NCBI GenBank assembly: GCA_963840425.1 | Contig: CAWIYZ010000034.1 | Location: 381,304-445,303 of the forward strand | Source: CADEFX01 sp963840425 | Lineage (GTDB): Bacteria > Pseudomonadota > Alphaproteobacteria > Rhizobiales > Hyphomicrobiaceae | Reading direction: 5' to 3' | Length of the DNA: 64,000 nt | Shown: positions 17,562-28,608 of the stretch, piece by piece | Position numbering within the stretch: position 1 is the stretch's first letter | How the letters are laid out: each line of letters begins with the position of its first letter | Notes under the pieces: model-generated | What the model was told of the DNA's origin: nothing | Database searches by the model: none | Seen by the model: the letters and a program-made list of their open reading frames with translations, nothing else | Made by a program: the position numbers and the translations under genes

Positions 17562-18158
17562 CTAGCCGGTCAGCGTGCCCTTGGTCGATGGCACCCGGCC
17601 CTTCTGGGCGGGATCGATGGTCAGCGCCTGGCGCAAGGCGCGCGCGAGGCCCTTGTAGCACGTCTCGGCGATGTGATGGTTGTTCTCGCCGTACAAAGTC
17701 TCGACATGCAGGGTGATGCCGGCGTTCTGGGCGAAAGCCTGGAACCACTCCCGGAACAGCTCGGTGTCCATCTCGCCGACCTTGGGGCGGGAGAAGGCAA
17801 CCTTCCACACCAGATAGGGCCGGCCGGATACGTCAACAGCCACGCGCGTCAGCGTATCGTCCATGGGCAGATGCACCGACGCGTATCGAGTGATGCCTTG
17901 CTTGCTGCCCATGGCCTGCGCCACAGCCTGGCCCAGCACGATGCCGCTATCTTCCGCAGTGTGATGGAAGTCGATATGCAGATCGCCCTTGGCGTCGAGA
18001 TCGATGTCGATCAGCGAATGGCGGGCGAGCTGCTCCAGCATGTGATCAAGGAAGCCGATGCCGGTCTTGATCTTGGCCGTGCCGCCGCCGTCCAGGTCGA
18101 CTGAGGCCCGGATCGTGGTTTCCTTGGTCTTGCGCTCGACCGTCGCCTGCCGTTTCAA
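17562..18158 (-). CDS. hisB: Imidazoleglycerol-phosphate dehydratase
   Basis: Manganese enzyme of histidine synthesis, 198 residues, cytoplasmic. The two His-rich metal signatures are present: DFHHTAEDSGIVLGQ and GENNHHIAETCYKGLARALRQA; the opening has the ERKTKET substrate motif and GIGFLDHML. It is the first gene of the minus-strand cluster hisB-DUF2628-hisH and is divergent from hslV. Confidence 0.97.
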   Translation of the reverse strand: MKRQATVERKTKETTIRASVDLDGGGTAKIKTGIGFLDHMLEQLARHSLIDIDLDAKGDLHIDFHHTAEDSGIVLGQAVAQAMGSKQGITRYASVHLPMDDTLTRVAVDVSGRPYLVWKVAFSRPKVGEMDTELFREWFQAFAQNAGITLHVETLYGENNHHIAETCYKGLARALRQALTIDPAQKGRVPSTKGTLTG

Positions 18159-18182
18159 GGCCAGCTCCCGCTTGCTTGCATG

Positions 18183-18251
18183 CTTGAACCCGAGCGTTTA
18201 TCAGCTTGAAGGCGGTTAGGCCATAAGCTGCAATCGCCCACTTGAAGGCGG
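18183..18251 (+). promoter_or_regulatory. Cluster of CTTGAA motifs in the hisB-hslV divergent region
   Basis: CTTGAA occurs at 18183, 18205 and 18241, the last two within an identical CTTGAAGGCGG. CTTGAA is the -35 core of heat-shock sigma (RpoH) promoters and hslVU is usually heat-shock controlled. No convincing -10 partner at the right spacing was found, so the assignment is tentative. Confidence 0.3.
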
Positions 18252-18289
18252 CGTACCGCCTCCCGACATTGCACCTCACCGGGCGTCTT

Positions 18290-18862
18290 ATGAGCCAATA
18301 CATCCAAAACGCTAACGATCCTTCCGTCTGGCACGGAACAACCATCCTGACCGTGCGCAAGAGCGGCCGTGTGGTGGTGGCCGGCGACGGCCAGGTCAGC
18401 CTCGGTGCAACCGTGATCAAGGGTAATGCGCGCAAGGTGCGCTCGCTCGGCAAGGGCGACGTGATCGGCGGGTTTGCTGGTGCAACTGCGGACGCGTTTA
18501 CGCTGTTCGAGCGGCTGGAGGGCAAGCTCGAGCAATATCCGGGTCAACTCACGCGCGCCTGCGTCGAGCTGGCGAAGGATTGGCGCACCGACCGCTTTCT
18601 GCGCCGCCTCGAGGCCATGATGCTGGTTGCCGACCGTGAGAAGACTTTAGTACTGACCGGCACCGGCGATGTGCTCGAGCCCGAGCGTGACGCCATGGGC
18701 ATCGGCTCGGGTGGAAATTTTGCGCTGGCCGCGGCGCGTGCGCTGCTGGACACCAACCTCTCGGCCGAGGAGATCGCACGCAAGGCCATGGCGATCGCCG
18801 CTGAAATCTGCGTCTACACGAACACCAACGTGGTGTTGGAGTCGCTCGAAAGTGCGCGTTGA
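18290..18862 (+). CDS. hslV: ATP-dependent protease subunit HslV
   Basis: Threonine peptidase forming a double hexamer that HslU loads with substrate. After the leader the mature Thr is in HGTTILTVRKSGRVVVAGDGQVS, with the basic Lys in GNARKVR. ATG 18290 gives 190 residues (slightly longer leader than E. coli). Normally hslU follows at once; here sugE intervenes. Other conserved segments (GFAGATADAFTLFERLEGK, GIGSGGNFALAAARAL) are intact. Confidence 0.95.
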   Translation: MSQYIQNANDPSVWHGTTILTVRKSGRVVVAGDGQVSLGATVIKGNARKVRSLGKGDVIGGFAGATADAFTLFERLEGKLEQYPGQLTRACVELAKDWRTDRFLRRLEAMMLVADREKTLVLTGTGDVLEPERDAMGIGSGGNFALAAARALLDTNLSAEEIARKAMAIAAEICVYTNTNVVLESLESAR

Positions 18863-18886
18863 AAATGGCGGAATACGGAGATCGAC

Positions 18887-19201
18887 ATGGCGTGGCTGAT
18901 GCTCGTTGCGGCGGGCGCGTTCGAGGTCGGCTTCACAACGTCGATGAAATATGCGCAAGGATTTACTCGGCTGTGGCCGACGCTGGCGTTCCTCGTATGC
19001 GTGGTAGTGAGCTTCGTTCTGTTGGAGCGTGCTACGCACGCGATTCCGCTCGGCACGGCCTACGCGGTGTGGACCGGCATCGGTGCCGCCGGTACGGTCG
19101 TGGTGGGCGCGCTGCTGTTCGGTGAGGCGATGACGGCGCTGCGCCTGCTGTTTCTTGCTACTCTCGTCGGCTCGATCATCGGCTTGAAGCTCTTCACCTG
19201 A
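18887..19201 (+). CDS. sugE: SMR-family efflux protein, SugE/Gdx-like
   Basis: A 104-residue inner-membrane protein with four helices. MAWLMLVAAGAFEVGFTTSMKY carries the membrane Glu that couples proton and cation movement in small multidrug resistance pumps; the PLGTAYAVWTGIGAAGTV motif is diagnostic. SugE-type members usually export guanidinium or quaternary amines; the true substrate here is unknown. It sits between hslV (24 bp) and hslU (5 bp). Confidence 0.88.
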   Translation: MAWLMLVAAGAFEVGFTTSMKYAQGFTRLWPTLAFLVCVVVSFVLLERATHAIPLGTAYAVWTGIGAAGTVVVGALLFGEAMTALRLLFLATLVGSIIGLKLFT

Positions 19202-19206
19202 GGCAC

Positions 19207-20512
<1,306 letters not shown>

Positions 20513-20585
20513 CCCGGCCAAGTGTGGGTATTGCTCCACCGACTTGATTGCCAATTGCAGCGGTGCAGTCCATACCATCAGCGAC

Positions 20586-21263
20586 ATGGAGCTGGGGAGC
20601 AACGAGGGCGTGTCGCTGTTTACGGAGGCCGGCTTTCGGCAGCGGGCGGCCGGGCGCCTGCACGAGGCACCAGCCGACGCCGTCTTCGATCCGCGCACCG
20701 GCCGCACCTGGAGCCGCGGAGACTGGGACCTCAATCCGGAGTTGCTGGCTGATTTCGCCGTCATGCCGCCGCCACGGCCGGCAGCCGTGCTCATCCCGGT
20801 CATAGCGCGCGAAGAGTTGACGGTCCTGCTCACACTGCGAACCGAGGTGCTGCAGACGCATGCGGGCCAGATCGCGTTCCCGGGCGGCAAAATCGAGGAG
20901 AGCGATGCCTCGGCAACCGAGGCTGCCTTGCGGGAGGCGGAGGAGGAGATCAGCCTCGATCGTCGCCTGGTGGAGCCGCTGGGTTTTCTCGACGGCTACC
21001 GCACCGGCACGGGGTTCATGGTCACTCCGGTGGTCGCCTTGGTGCGGCCGGGCTTCACCACCAGTCCCGATCCGAACGAGGTGGCCGACGTATTCGAGGT
21101 GCCGTTGCGTTTTCTGATGGACGCGGCCAACCACCAAAAACATTCGCGCGAGTGGCGCGGCCGCCAGCGCTCCTACTATGCAATGCCCTATCAGGACCGA
21201 TACATCTGGGGGGCGACCGCAGCCATGCTCAAGAATATGCACGAGAGGCTGTTCGAGCGATGA
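20586..21263 (+). CDS. NUDIX hydrolase, CoA pyrophosphatase type
   Basis: About 225 residues. The NUDIX box is GGKIEESDASATEAALREAEEEI and is preceded by LRTEVLQTHAGQIAFPGG, the pattern of CoA/acyl-CoA pyrophosphatases (NudL type). Cytoplasmic. Starts at 20544 and 20586 are possible; ATG 20586 is preferred. Its stop overlaps the start of the DUF6111 gene (ATGA at 21260), so the two are translationally coupled. Confidence 0.88.
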   Translation: MELGSNEGVSLFTEAGFRQRAAGRLHEAPADAVFDPRTGRTWSRGDWDLNPELLADFAVMPPPRPAAVLIPVIAREELTVLLTLRTEVLQTHAGQIAFPGGKIEESDASATEAALREAEEEISLDRRLVEPLGFLDGYRTGTGFMVTPVVALVRPGFTTSPDPNEVADVFEVPLRFLMDAANHQKHSREWRGRQRSYYAMPYQDRYIWGATAAMLKNMHERLFER

Positions 21264-21523
21264 TCCGCGTCGTCATGGAGAACATCGTTCTGTTCCTGTT
21301 GCCGACCGGCCTCTACGTCGGCTACGTGCTGCTGACGCGCGAGGCATCGGACAGGAGCAAGGTGCTCGACGAGGCCCCGCTGATCTGGCTTTTTTTTGCC
21401 GGTACATTGCTGGTTGTCATCGTGCTCATCGCCTTCGGCTCGACGTCGGGAGGACGGCCGGGGCAGCACTACGAGCCGCCGTCCATGAAGGGCGGCCGGA
21501 TTGAGCCTGGCCGGATTGAATAG
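21260..21523 (+). CDS. DUF6111-like small membrane protein
   Basis: An 87-residue protein with two membrane helices (VVMENIVLFLLPTGLYVGYVLL and LIWLFFAGTLLVVIVLIAF) and a polar Pro/Gly tail. The start codon overlaps the upstream stop by four bases. Small proteins of this type lie between the NUDIX and tRNA-nucleotidyltransferase genes in Hyphomicrobiales. Function unknown. Confidence 0.75.
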   Translation: MIRVVMENIVLFLLPTGLYVGYVLLTREASDRSKVLDEAPLIWLFFAGTLLVVIVLIAFGSTSGGRPGQHYEPPSMKGGRIEPGRIE

Positions 21524-21535
21524 CGGTCCCGTTGC

Positions 21536-22794
21536 ATGACCGAAGCCGACAATCAACAAGCACCACCATCGCTGCGTGGCCAAAGCTGGCTGGAGCGTGC
21601 CGAGGCGCGTGCCGTGTTCGGCGCGCTCGCGGCGGCGGGCTTCGAGGCGCGCGCCGTCGGCGGGGCGGTGCGCAATGCGCTCATGGGGCAGCCGATCGGC
21701 GACGTGGATATTGCGACGCCGGCGCGGCCCGACGATGTGATGCGAGCGGCGGCGGCGGCTGGCCTCAAGTGCGTCCCGACAGGGGTGGAGCATGGGACCG
21801 TGACCGTTGTCTCCGGGCGCGTTGCCTACGAGGTGACCACGCTGCGCGAGGACGTCGAAACCTACGGGCGTCGCGCAAGGATCGCGTTTTCGACAGACTG
21901 GACCGCGGACGCGAAGCGGCGCGACTTCACCATGAACGCGCTCTACTGCACGGCCGACGGCAGCGTGATCGATCCCCTCGGCGGCTATCCGGATCTCGTG
22001 CAGCGGCGCGTCGTTTTCATCGGCGATGCACGCGAGCGCATTCGCGAGGACTACCTGCGCATCCTGCGCTTCTTCCGCTTCCATGCGGAGTATGCGGGCG
22101 GTGAGCCCGAGCGTGCGGCGGTCGAGGCCTGCGTGCGCGAGCGCCATGGGCTCGCCGGCTTGTCGGCGGAGCGCGTGCGAGGCGAGCTGCTGAAGCTGCT
22201 CGGCGCGGCCAATGCCATCTCCGCCATTCGGGCGATGCACGATTTCGGTCTGCTCGCATCGATTCTCGGTGCGGCGCCGCGGCCTGGACTGTTCGAGCGT
22301 CTTGTCGAACGGGAGGGCGCATGGCAGGCGCGAAGCGATGGCCTGCTGCGCCTGTCCGTCCTCGCCGTCGCTGTCGAGGAGGATATCGATCGCCTGGGCG
22401 AACGGCTGCGTCTCTCGAACGCGGAGCGCGAGGCCCTGATCGTCGTCGACAAGAGAGCGGCGGCCGTTGCCGCGTTGGGCGAGGCCGAGGCGCGCCGGGC
22501 ACTCTATCGCGCCGGAGGCGAAGAGAATTGGCGCCGGCTCGTGCTGGCGGCAGCCGCGGCCACGACGGAGGTCTCCGACGACACCTCGAGCCGGCTCCGG
22601 GATTTGCCCGGGCGATGGGCTGTCCCGCGGTTCCCGTTGCGCGGCGCCGACGCCTTGGAGCTCTGGACTGCCGCCAGGGTCCGGAGGTCGGCCAGGTCCT
22701 GCGCGATCTCGAGCGCTGGTGGATCGAAGGCGACTTCGCAGCGGACGAGACGGCTCTGCGCGTTCGGCTTGGGCAGATGATCCGCCCGCAGTGA
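21536..22794 (+). CDS. cca: CCA-adding tRNA nucleotidyltransferase/poly(A) polymerase family, C-terminus frameshifted
   Basis: Adds CCA to tRNA 3' ends, or belongs to the related poly(A) polymerase group. The N-terminal nucleotidyltransferase motifs are GGAVRNAL and IGDVDIAT (catalytic Asp pair), then RDFTMNALY and EDYLRILRFFRFHAEY. The original frame runs to 22780 but loses the family end after about 22660. Two extra bases (near 22664 and in the GGG at 22677-22679) would restore GLPPGPEVGQVLRDLERWW and an acidic C-terminus ending at 22794. Confidence 0.88.
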
Positions 22795-22867
22795 GTGTGG
22801 CCGAACCGCACTTTTCCTTGCCGCACAAGTAAGTTAGCTTGTTGCAGTGTAGGGAAAGGGCTGCTTC

Positions 22868-23773
22868 ATGCGAGGGGCGCGAACCGGTCTTCGGCTCGCA
22901 GTGTTCATAGCTGCGATCCTGGTGATGCGGCTTGGAACCGGCCCTGCCGAGGCACGGGAGTTCCGCTTTCCCGCTGCTGGCGCTCCCCGGCTCGCTCCCG
23001 GACCGCCTGCTGGTCTCGGCATCGGCGATGGCTCCATATCCGGATTGCATGTTGCCCGCAGCGATTGCCGCAGATGGCGCGCTGCAGCCGCCACTCTCGG
23101 CGAAAGCTACGCCGGCCATCTGCTGCGTGAGACGGTGGTGCAGCGGCAGTGCCGCTCCCTGGATGCCGACCGTGGCGATGAGGCGTGGGAATGGCCCTGG
23201 GCCTCCCTGCAAGAGGGGCGGGTGCTACCGCCCAGGCTGCATACAGCGCAGGGGGAGTGGGAGATACGCTGCGGCAGCGCGGGCGGGCGCCGCCGCTGCG
23301 CTCTGCTCAATCGCAGCCCCGTGCCGCCTGCCGACACGCTGGAGCCGGGTCAGGATGCCATCATTACCCACTTCGTCATCGACATGATCGCGGGCCGGGA
23401 AACTGTTCTGTGGCGGCTCTTCGTCCCCGCCGCGCCGTTCGTGACGACTGCTGCCGCGGCGCCGATCGATGTGGGCACGACTTTCGGGGGCGTCGGCCAA
23501 GGCAAGGGTGAAGTGCGCTATCGGCTGGAGGACGCCGAGCGCGCCGAGTTCTTCCCGGCCTGCACGCCAGCCGGATGCCTGATGGAAGCCGGTCCGCGCC
23601 ACGCGGGCGACGTTGCGACCCGTCTGTGGGAGGGGCGGTCGATCGACGTCCGCATTTCACTGACGACCGGCCTGGCTGTGGCCCTCACACTGCCCGCGGT
23701 CGGCTTCCGTGCGGGTCTCAAGGAGCTCGTACGGCTGCGGCGGGACGAAACCCGCTCTGCCGGCGGCGATTGA
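22868..23773 (+). CDS. Exported IalB-type (invasion-associated locus B) family protein
   Basis: 301 residues with an N-terminal signal peptide (LRLAVFIAAILVMRLGTGPAEA). The C-terminal ~130 residues follow the IalB pattern: CALLNRSPVPP, a VLWRLFVPA strand, a Cys pair in PACTPAGCLMEA, then a RSIDVRISLTTGLAVALTLPAVGFRAGL strand pair. The N-terminal half has extra Cys. IalB family members are periplasmic and of unclear biochemical role. ATG 22868 starts at the signal peptide. Confidence 0.7.
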   Translation: MRGARTGLRLAVFIAAILVMRLGTGPAEAREFRFPAAGAPRLAPGPPAGLGIGDGSISGLHVARSDCRRWRAAAATLGESYAGHLLRETVVQRQCRSLDADRGDEAWEWPWASLQEGRVLPPRLHTAQGEWEIRCGSAGGRRRCALLNRSPVPPADTLEPGQDAIITHFVIDMIAGRETVLWRLFVPAAPFVTTAAAAPIDVGTTFGGVGQGKGEVRYRLEDAERAEFFPACTPAGCLMEAGPRHAGDVATRLWEGRSIDVRISLTTGLAVALTLPAVGFRAGLKELVRLRRDETRSAGGD

Positions 23774-23805
23774 GCTCGGCGCTGCTGAGGCCTGGGACTA
23801 TCGAT

Positions 23806-24042
23806 ATGACCACTCCGTCGGATCCGCGCCGCGCAGACAGCCGGGCAGTTCAGGTGCGAATGGTTTTCGGTGTCCTGGCGTTGATGTCGCTCGTGCTGGG
23901 GCTAGGGCTCTATTTGGCGGCGGAACGGCTCGGGCTCGATGAGGGCACGGCGCGGCTGATTGCAACGGCGTTTCTCATTGCGGGAGTTTTCGACGCTGGC
24001 GTCGTGTATTTCTGGAATCGGATTTTCGGCCGCAAGGATTGA
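23806..24042 (+). CDS. Small membrane protein, two helices
   Basis: A 78-residue protein with helices VFGVLALMSLVLGLGLYLAA and GTARLIATAFLIAGVFDAGVVYFW and a short basic end. Start ATG 23806 follows the IalB-like gene by 32 bp on the same strand. No family recognised; it may be an inner-membrane accessory of the neighbour, but nothing proves this. Confidence 0.65.
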   Translation: MTTPSDPRRADSRAVQVRMVFGVLALMSLVLGLGLYLAAERLGLDEGTARLIATAFLIAGVFDAGVVYFWNRIFGRKD

Positions 24043-24058
24043 GACCGCCGGCACAGCA

Positions 24059-24496
24059 TCAAGATCGACGAAGGGCCGAGCGGCGAAACAGCTCGACGAT
24101 GGCGGCAGGATAGGCGGACTCGGGCGGCAACCGAAGATCGTGCCAAGCGTCAGGGCCCAACCACGCAAAATCGTCATGCTCGTGTGAGAGCCGGGGCTCG
24201 CCGGCGAGATGCCGGCACACGCGGGCGACGAGAAACAGAAACGCACCATCCAGCGGACGTCTGCGTACCCATGTGACGGTATCGGCGCCTATTTCAATGC
24301 GGAAGTCCGCACCGAGCTCCTCGCCAATCTCGCGCGCGAGGATGGCCTCGTGCGGCTCGGTCTCCTCGCCGACGTCGATGCGCCCGCCGGGCAGCTCCCA
24401 ATAGCCGGTGTCGGACTCGCGCACGAACAGCGCGCGCCCCTCGCGCACGACAAAAGCCTTCAGGCTGACTTCGAACGTCTGGATTGAGCGCGGCAT
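24059..24496 (-). CDS. NUDIX hydrolase
   Basis: A 145-residue cytoplasmic protein of the MutT/NUDIX fold. The NUDIX box is GGRIDVGEETEPHEAILAREIGEELG and the N-terminal strand VSLKAFVVREGRALFVRES is typical. Substrate unknown; the box is complete, so the enzyme should be active. It is convergent with the small membrane gene ending at 24042. Confidence 0.85.
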   Translation of the reverse strand: MPRSIQTFEVSLKAFVVREGRALFVRESDTGYWELPGGRIDVGEETEPHEAILAREIGEELGADFRIEIGADTVTWVRRRPLDGAFLFLVARVCRHLAGEPRLSHEHDDFAWLGPDAWHDLRLPPESAYPAAIVELFRRSALRRS

Positions 24497-24631
24497 GAGT
24501 AGTGCGTGGGCTCCCCGGAGGTAAATAGATGAGCCTCGCGGGAATGCAATGCTATCCGCGGCCGGATGCGTATTTGCAAAGTGCCGAGGCCGACAAGGGT
24601 GGATCGGGCGTGAAGATCTCGACGGTTGCGG

Positions 24632-24901
24632 TTAATGCAGGAGCAGGTCCCTGGATATGAACCTGAATTCCCGCGGCTGAATCAGGCTTTTGTGCGCCAC
24701 CCTGATGCGATACAGCCGTCCCTCGAGATTGTGGGACCAAAAATCGAGAAACTCTTTCAACCTCGGAAAAAGTGGTGACTGATCGTAGTCCTGCCAGACA
24801 TAGCTTTGAATGAGGGAGGGGTGATCGGGCAGCCGGTAGAGGATCTCCGCCGTGGTGAGGCTGAAACCCTCAAGCTGCAGGGCGAGATCTCGATGACCCA
24901 T
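24632..24901 (-). CDS. Usg family protein
   Basis: An 89-residue protein whose central part (LTTAEILYRLPDHPSLIQSYVWQDYDQSPLF, LKEFLDFWSHNLEGRLYRIRVAHKSLIQPREFR) matches the small Usg proteins of alphaproteobacteria. Usg was named from a frame near the tryptophan genes; no biochemical role is established. ATG 24901. It is flanked by about 550 bp without genes upstream. Confidence 0.82.
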   Translation of the reverse strand: MGHRDLALQLEGFSLTTAEILYRLPDHPSLIQSYVWQDYDQSPLFPRLKEFLDFWSHNLEGRLYRIRVAHKSLIQPREFRFISRDLLLH

Positions 24902-25447
24902 TTCCGCAGTCTCCTTTGCCTCCTGACGACTCGACCATGGAATTCTAGCGCACGTACGGCGGCGAACAATGGGGTTTCGCCCGCAATATCAATGCGTTGG
25001 CAGCAGGGCTGTGCAATTGCTAGCAAGATTTCAAATGGCCGTATCAGAATACCCACAGCAATCCACCGGAACATTCTAAGCTCTGGGTATCGAGAGCTCG
25101 TCTCTGCAAATCATCTTTCTGATTTGCCAAGGCGGCGCCGGATCGAGCTAGTTTGAAACGGGGGCAGCCTCCTCGCGTGACGATTGAGATATTCACCGCT
25201 ACTCGCGGCATGTTTCCCGAGCCAGTTTCTCGATCTGAATCACATTGAAATCATGGGTTTGCTCGTGTCCTTTCGAGCGCCGAGCCGTGCAACGCGGGTC
25301 GCAGGTTCGCCCGGCTGCGCGGTCAGGATGCCAGGGTGCAAACTTATTATTCCTTTCCGCTCGCATAAATTCGTGGTGCAATTGCCCGTTCGAGCGTTTA
25401 TAGCGGCCGGCGGTAAGAGCGATCTTCGGATTGGAAGGGATCAATAG
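24902..25447. other. Long intergenic region upstream of the H-NS gene
   Basis: No supportable gene. It contains a perfect 8-bp inverted repeat GCAAATCA / TGATTTGC with a 6-nt loop at 25106-25127 and, at 25227-25247, TTTCTCGATCTGAATCACATT, a half-arm like that of family-3 type A palindromes. The region is more AT-rich than its surroundings and is the likely promoter/regulatory zone for the divergent usg and H-NS genes. Confidence 0.5.
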
Positions 25448-25762
25448 ATGGCAAGTGTGAATGTCGACAAAATGTCGCTCAAAGAACTCGTGGATCTCGA
25501 GACGCGCGTGAGGAGGGCGATCGCGAATGCCAAGGAGCGCGAGCGTAGCGACTTGAAGAACAAGATCGCATCTCTTGCAGAGAATGCCGGTTTTACAGTG
25601 ACCGAGCTTTTCGGTGGCGGTCGCGGAAAGGGCGGCAAGGTGGCGGTCAAGTATCGCAACAAGGATAACCTGTCTGAAACCTGGACCGGCCGTGGCAGGC
25701 AGCCGAAATGGCTGGCCGCCAAGCTTTCGAAAGGCGCGAAACTGAGTGATTTCGCGCTCTAA
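25448..25762 (+). CDS. H-NS family nucleoid-associated protein (HvrA-like)
   Basis: A 104-residue xenogeneic-silencer-type protein. The N-terminal half is a helical oligomerisation region (SLKELVDLETRVRRAIANAKERERSDLKNKI). The C-terminal DNA-binding motif is KYRNKDNLSETWTGRGRQPKWLAAKL, with the GRGRQPKW hook that inserts in the minor groove. ATG 25448. Followed 41 bp later by an intrinsic terminator, so it is probably monocistronic. Its long AT-rich upstream region fits autoregulation, which is inference. Confidence 0.92.
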   Translation: MASVNVDKMSLKELVDLETRVRRAIANAKERERSDLKNKIASLAENAGFTVTELFGGGRGKGGKVAVKYRNKDNLSETWTGRGRQPKWLAAKLSKGAKLSDFAL

Positions 25763-25803
25763 GAAAATTAGCATGATCGCTCGCGGCAATGGCCGCATGA
25801 CAA

Positions 25804-25833
25804 GGCCCGAGCCGCAACGCGGCGCGGGCCTTT
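25804..25833 (+). terminator. Intrinsic terminator after the H-NS gene
   Basis: GGCCCG-A-GCCGC (25804-25815), loop AAC, GCGGC-G-CGGGCC (25819-25830), followed by TTT. A bipartite stem with one A/G mismatch, placed 41 bp after the stop. Confidence 0.75.
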
Positions 25834-25876
25834 CGTATTGGAGTTTCTTATCAGTGCCTGTGCGGTTATCCGCCGG

Positions 25877-26143
25877 TCATCCGTAAACGCAATAGTGATA
25901 GCGCTTCCACCAATAGGAGCTGCCGGTGTTGATGGCTTTCTTTTTCAGCCACCAACAGGAGGGATAGGAATGGTAGGCCGGGCCGGCATAGACATAATCC
26001 GGAGCGCCGATATTCAATACGATGCCGAAATGTTTCTTGTGCTTGGCCTCAGCCGCGCCGGCCGCTGCGGTCAAGGCGATAGCTGCTGCGGCAACTCCAA
26101 GAACGGCGTTGCGGGAAACTTTGAGATACTTCGATACGGGCAT
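25877..26143 (-). CDS. Small exported protein
   Basis: 88 residues from ATG 26143 (GGAGAG seven bases before). A signal peptide (AVLGVAAAAIALTAAAGAAEA) is followed by a Tyr/Trp/His-rich mature chain (HFGIVLNIG, PSCWWLKKKAINTGSSYWWKRYHYC) with two Cys. The frame continues to 26308 without features. The type is common in soil alphaproteobacteria, function unknown. Confidence 0.7.
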   Translation of the reverse strand: MPVSKYLKVSRNAVLGVAAAAIALTAAAGAAEAKHKKHFGIVLNIGAPDYVYAGPAYHSYPSCWWLKKKAINTGSSYWWKRYHYCVYG

Positions 26144-26294
26144 TGAACTCTCCGATGGGTTTCTCAAGCTTTTGACGACTTTCCGGGCGGCTCTATCGGC
26201 CGCCGCTGTGCGTGTGTCGCCAGGACCTCGAAAAAGGTTCAAAGGCAATGAGGCGCCTGCTGCCCGGCTCGTCTTGGAACCGGTAATCCGGCCA

Positions 26295-26321
26295 TTGGCA
26301 CTCTCCACTTGACAGTGCTAA
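26295..26321 (+). promoter_or_regulatory. CIRCE operator (HrcA site) for groES-groEL
   Basis: TTGGCACTC-N9-CAGTGCTAA, a close match to the CIRCE consensus TTAGCACTC-N9-GAGTGCTAA with one mismatch in each arm. It overlaps the -35 hexamer of the groES promoter, so HrcA binding should block RNA polymerase. Confidence 0.85.
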
Positions 26322-26338
26322 CAGAGCGGACGCATAAC
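26309..26338 (+). promoter_or_regulatory. Sigma-70 type promoter of groES-groEL
   Basis: TTGACA at 26309-26314, 18-bp spacer, CATAAC at 26333-26338. The perfect -35 lies inside CIRCE. Confidence 0.65.
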
Positions 26339-26466
26339 CAGCCGGCCGGTGGCGCTTCCGGACTGATAATCAGGCGGTGCGACACGTCGGCACCCGATGC
26401 CCTTGGCGGCTTTCGACGGGTTTCGGGCTCTTGCCAAAACATGCAGCGAATCAACGAGGTTGATCC

Positions 26467-26781
26467 ATGAAGTTTCGTCCTCTGCAGGATCGCGTGGTCG
26501 TGCGCCGGGTGGAAGAGGATACGAAGACCGCGGGCGGCATCATCATTCCCGATACCGCCAAGGAAAAGCCGATGCAGGGCGAGGTGATCGCCGTCGGCCC
26601 CGGCGGTCGTGACGAGAGCGGCGCGCTCGTGCCGCTCGATGTCAAAAAGGGCGACCGGGTGCTGTTCGGCAAGTGGTCCGGCACCGAGGTGAAGATCGAC
26701 GGCGAGGATCTGCTCATCATGAAGGAGAGCGACGTTCTCGGCGTGATTGAAGGCAAGGCATCGGTCAGGGCGGCGGCCTGA
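26467..26781 (+). CDS. groES: Co-chaperonin GroES
   Basis: A 104-residue heptameric lid of the GroEL chamber, cytoplasmic. The opening KFRPLQDRVVVRRVEEDTKTAGGIIIPDTAKEKPMQGEV contains the mobile loop that contacts GroEL; the C-terminal VKIDGEDLLIMKESDVLGVIE is standard. ATG 26467. It is 46 bp upstream of groEL in the same operon under the CIRCE promoter. Confidence 0.98.
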   Translation: MKFRPLQDRVVVRRVEEDTKTAGGIIIPDTAKEKPMQGEVIAVGPGGRDESGALVPLDVKKGDRVLFGKWSGTEVKIDGEDLLIMKESDVLGVIEGKASVRAAA

Positions 26782-26827
26782 TCGCGGCCAGCTTGTCTGT
26801 CTGACCCAAATTTCGGAGTAGCCGAAC

Positions 26828-28468
<1,641 letters not shown>

Positions 28469-28491
28469 GTTCTGCCTCGACGTGAAAAACG

Positions 28492-28524
28492 GGCCGTCGC
28501 GGGCGACCGCGGCGGCCTTTTTTT
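28492..28524 (+). terminator. Intrinsic terminator after groEL
   Basis: GGCCGTCGCGG (28492-28502), loop GCGA, CCGCGGCGGCC (28507-28517), then seven T to 28524. An 11-bp stem with one G-T pair. Confidence 0.88.
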
Positions 28525-28608
28525 GGTTCTCATGCTTGCGGTTGATTTGGTGGGCTCAGCACTTCACAATCTTCCGGGTCTTTCGCCTCTGCCTGAACGC
28601 GCTGTCCC

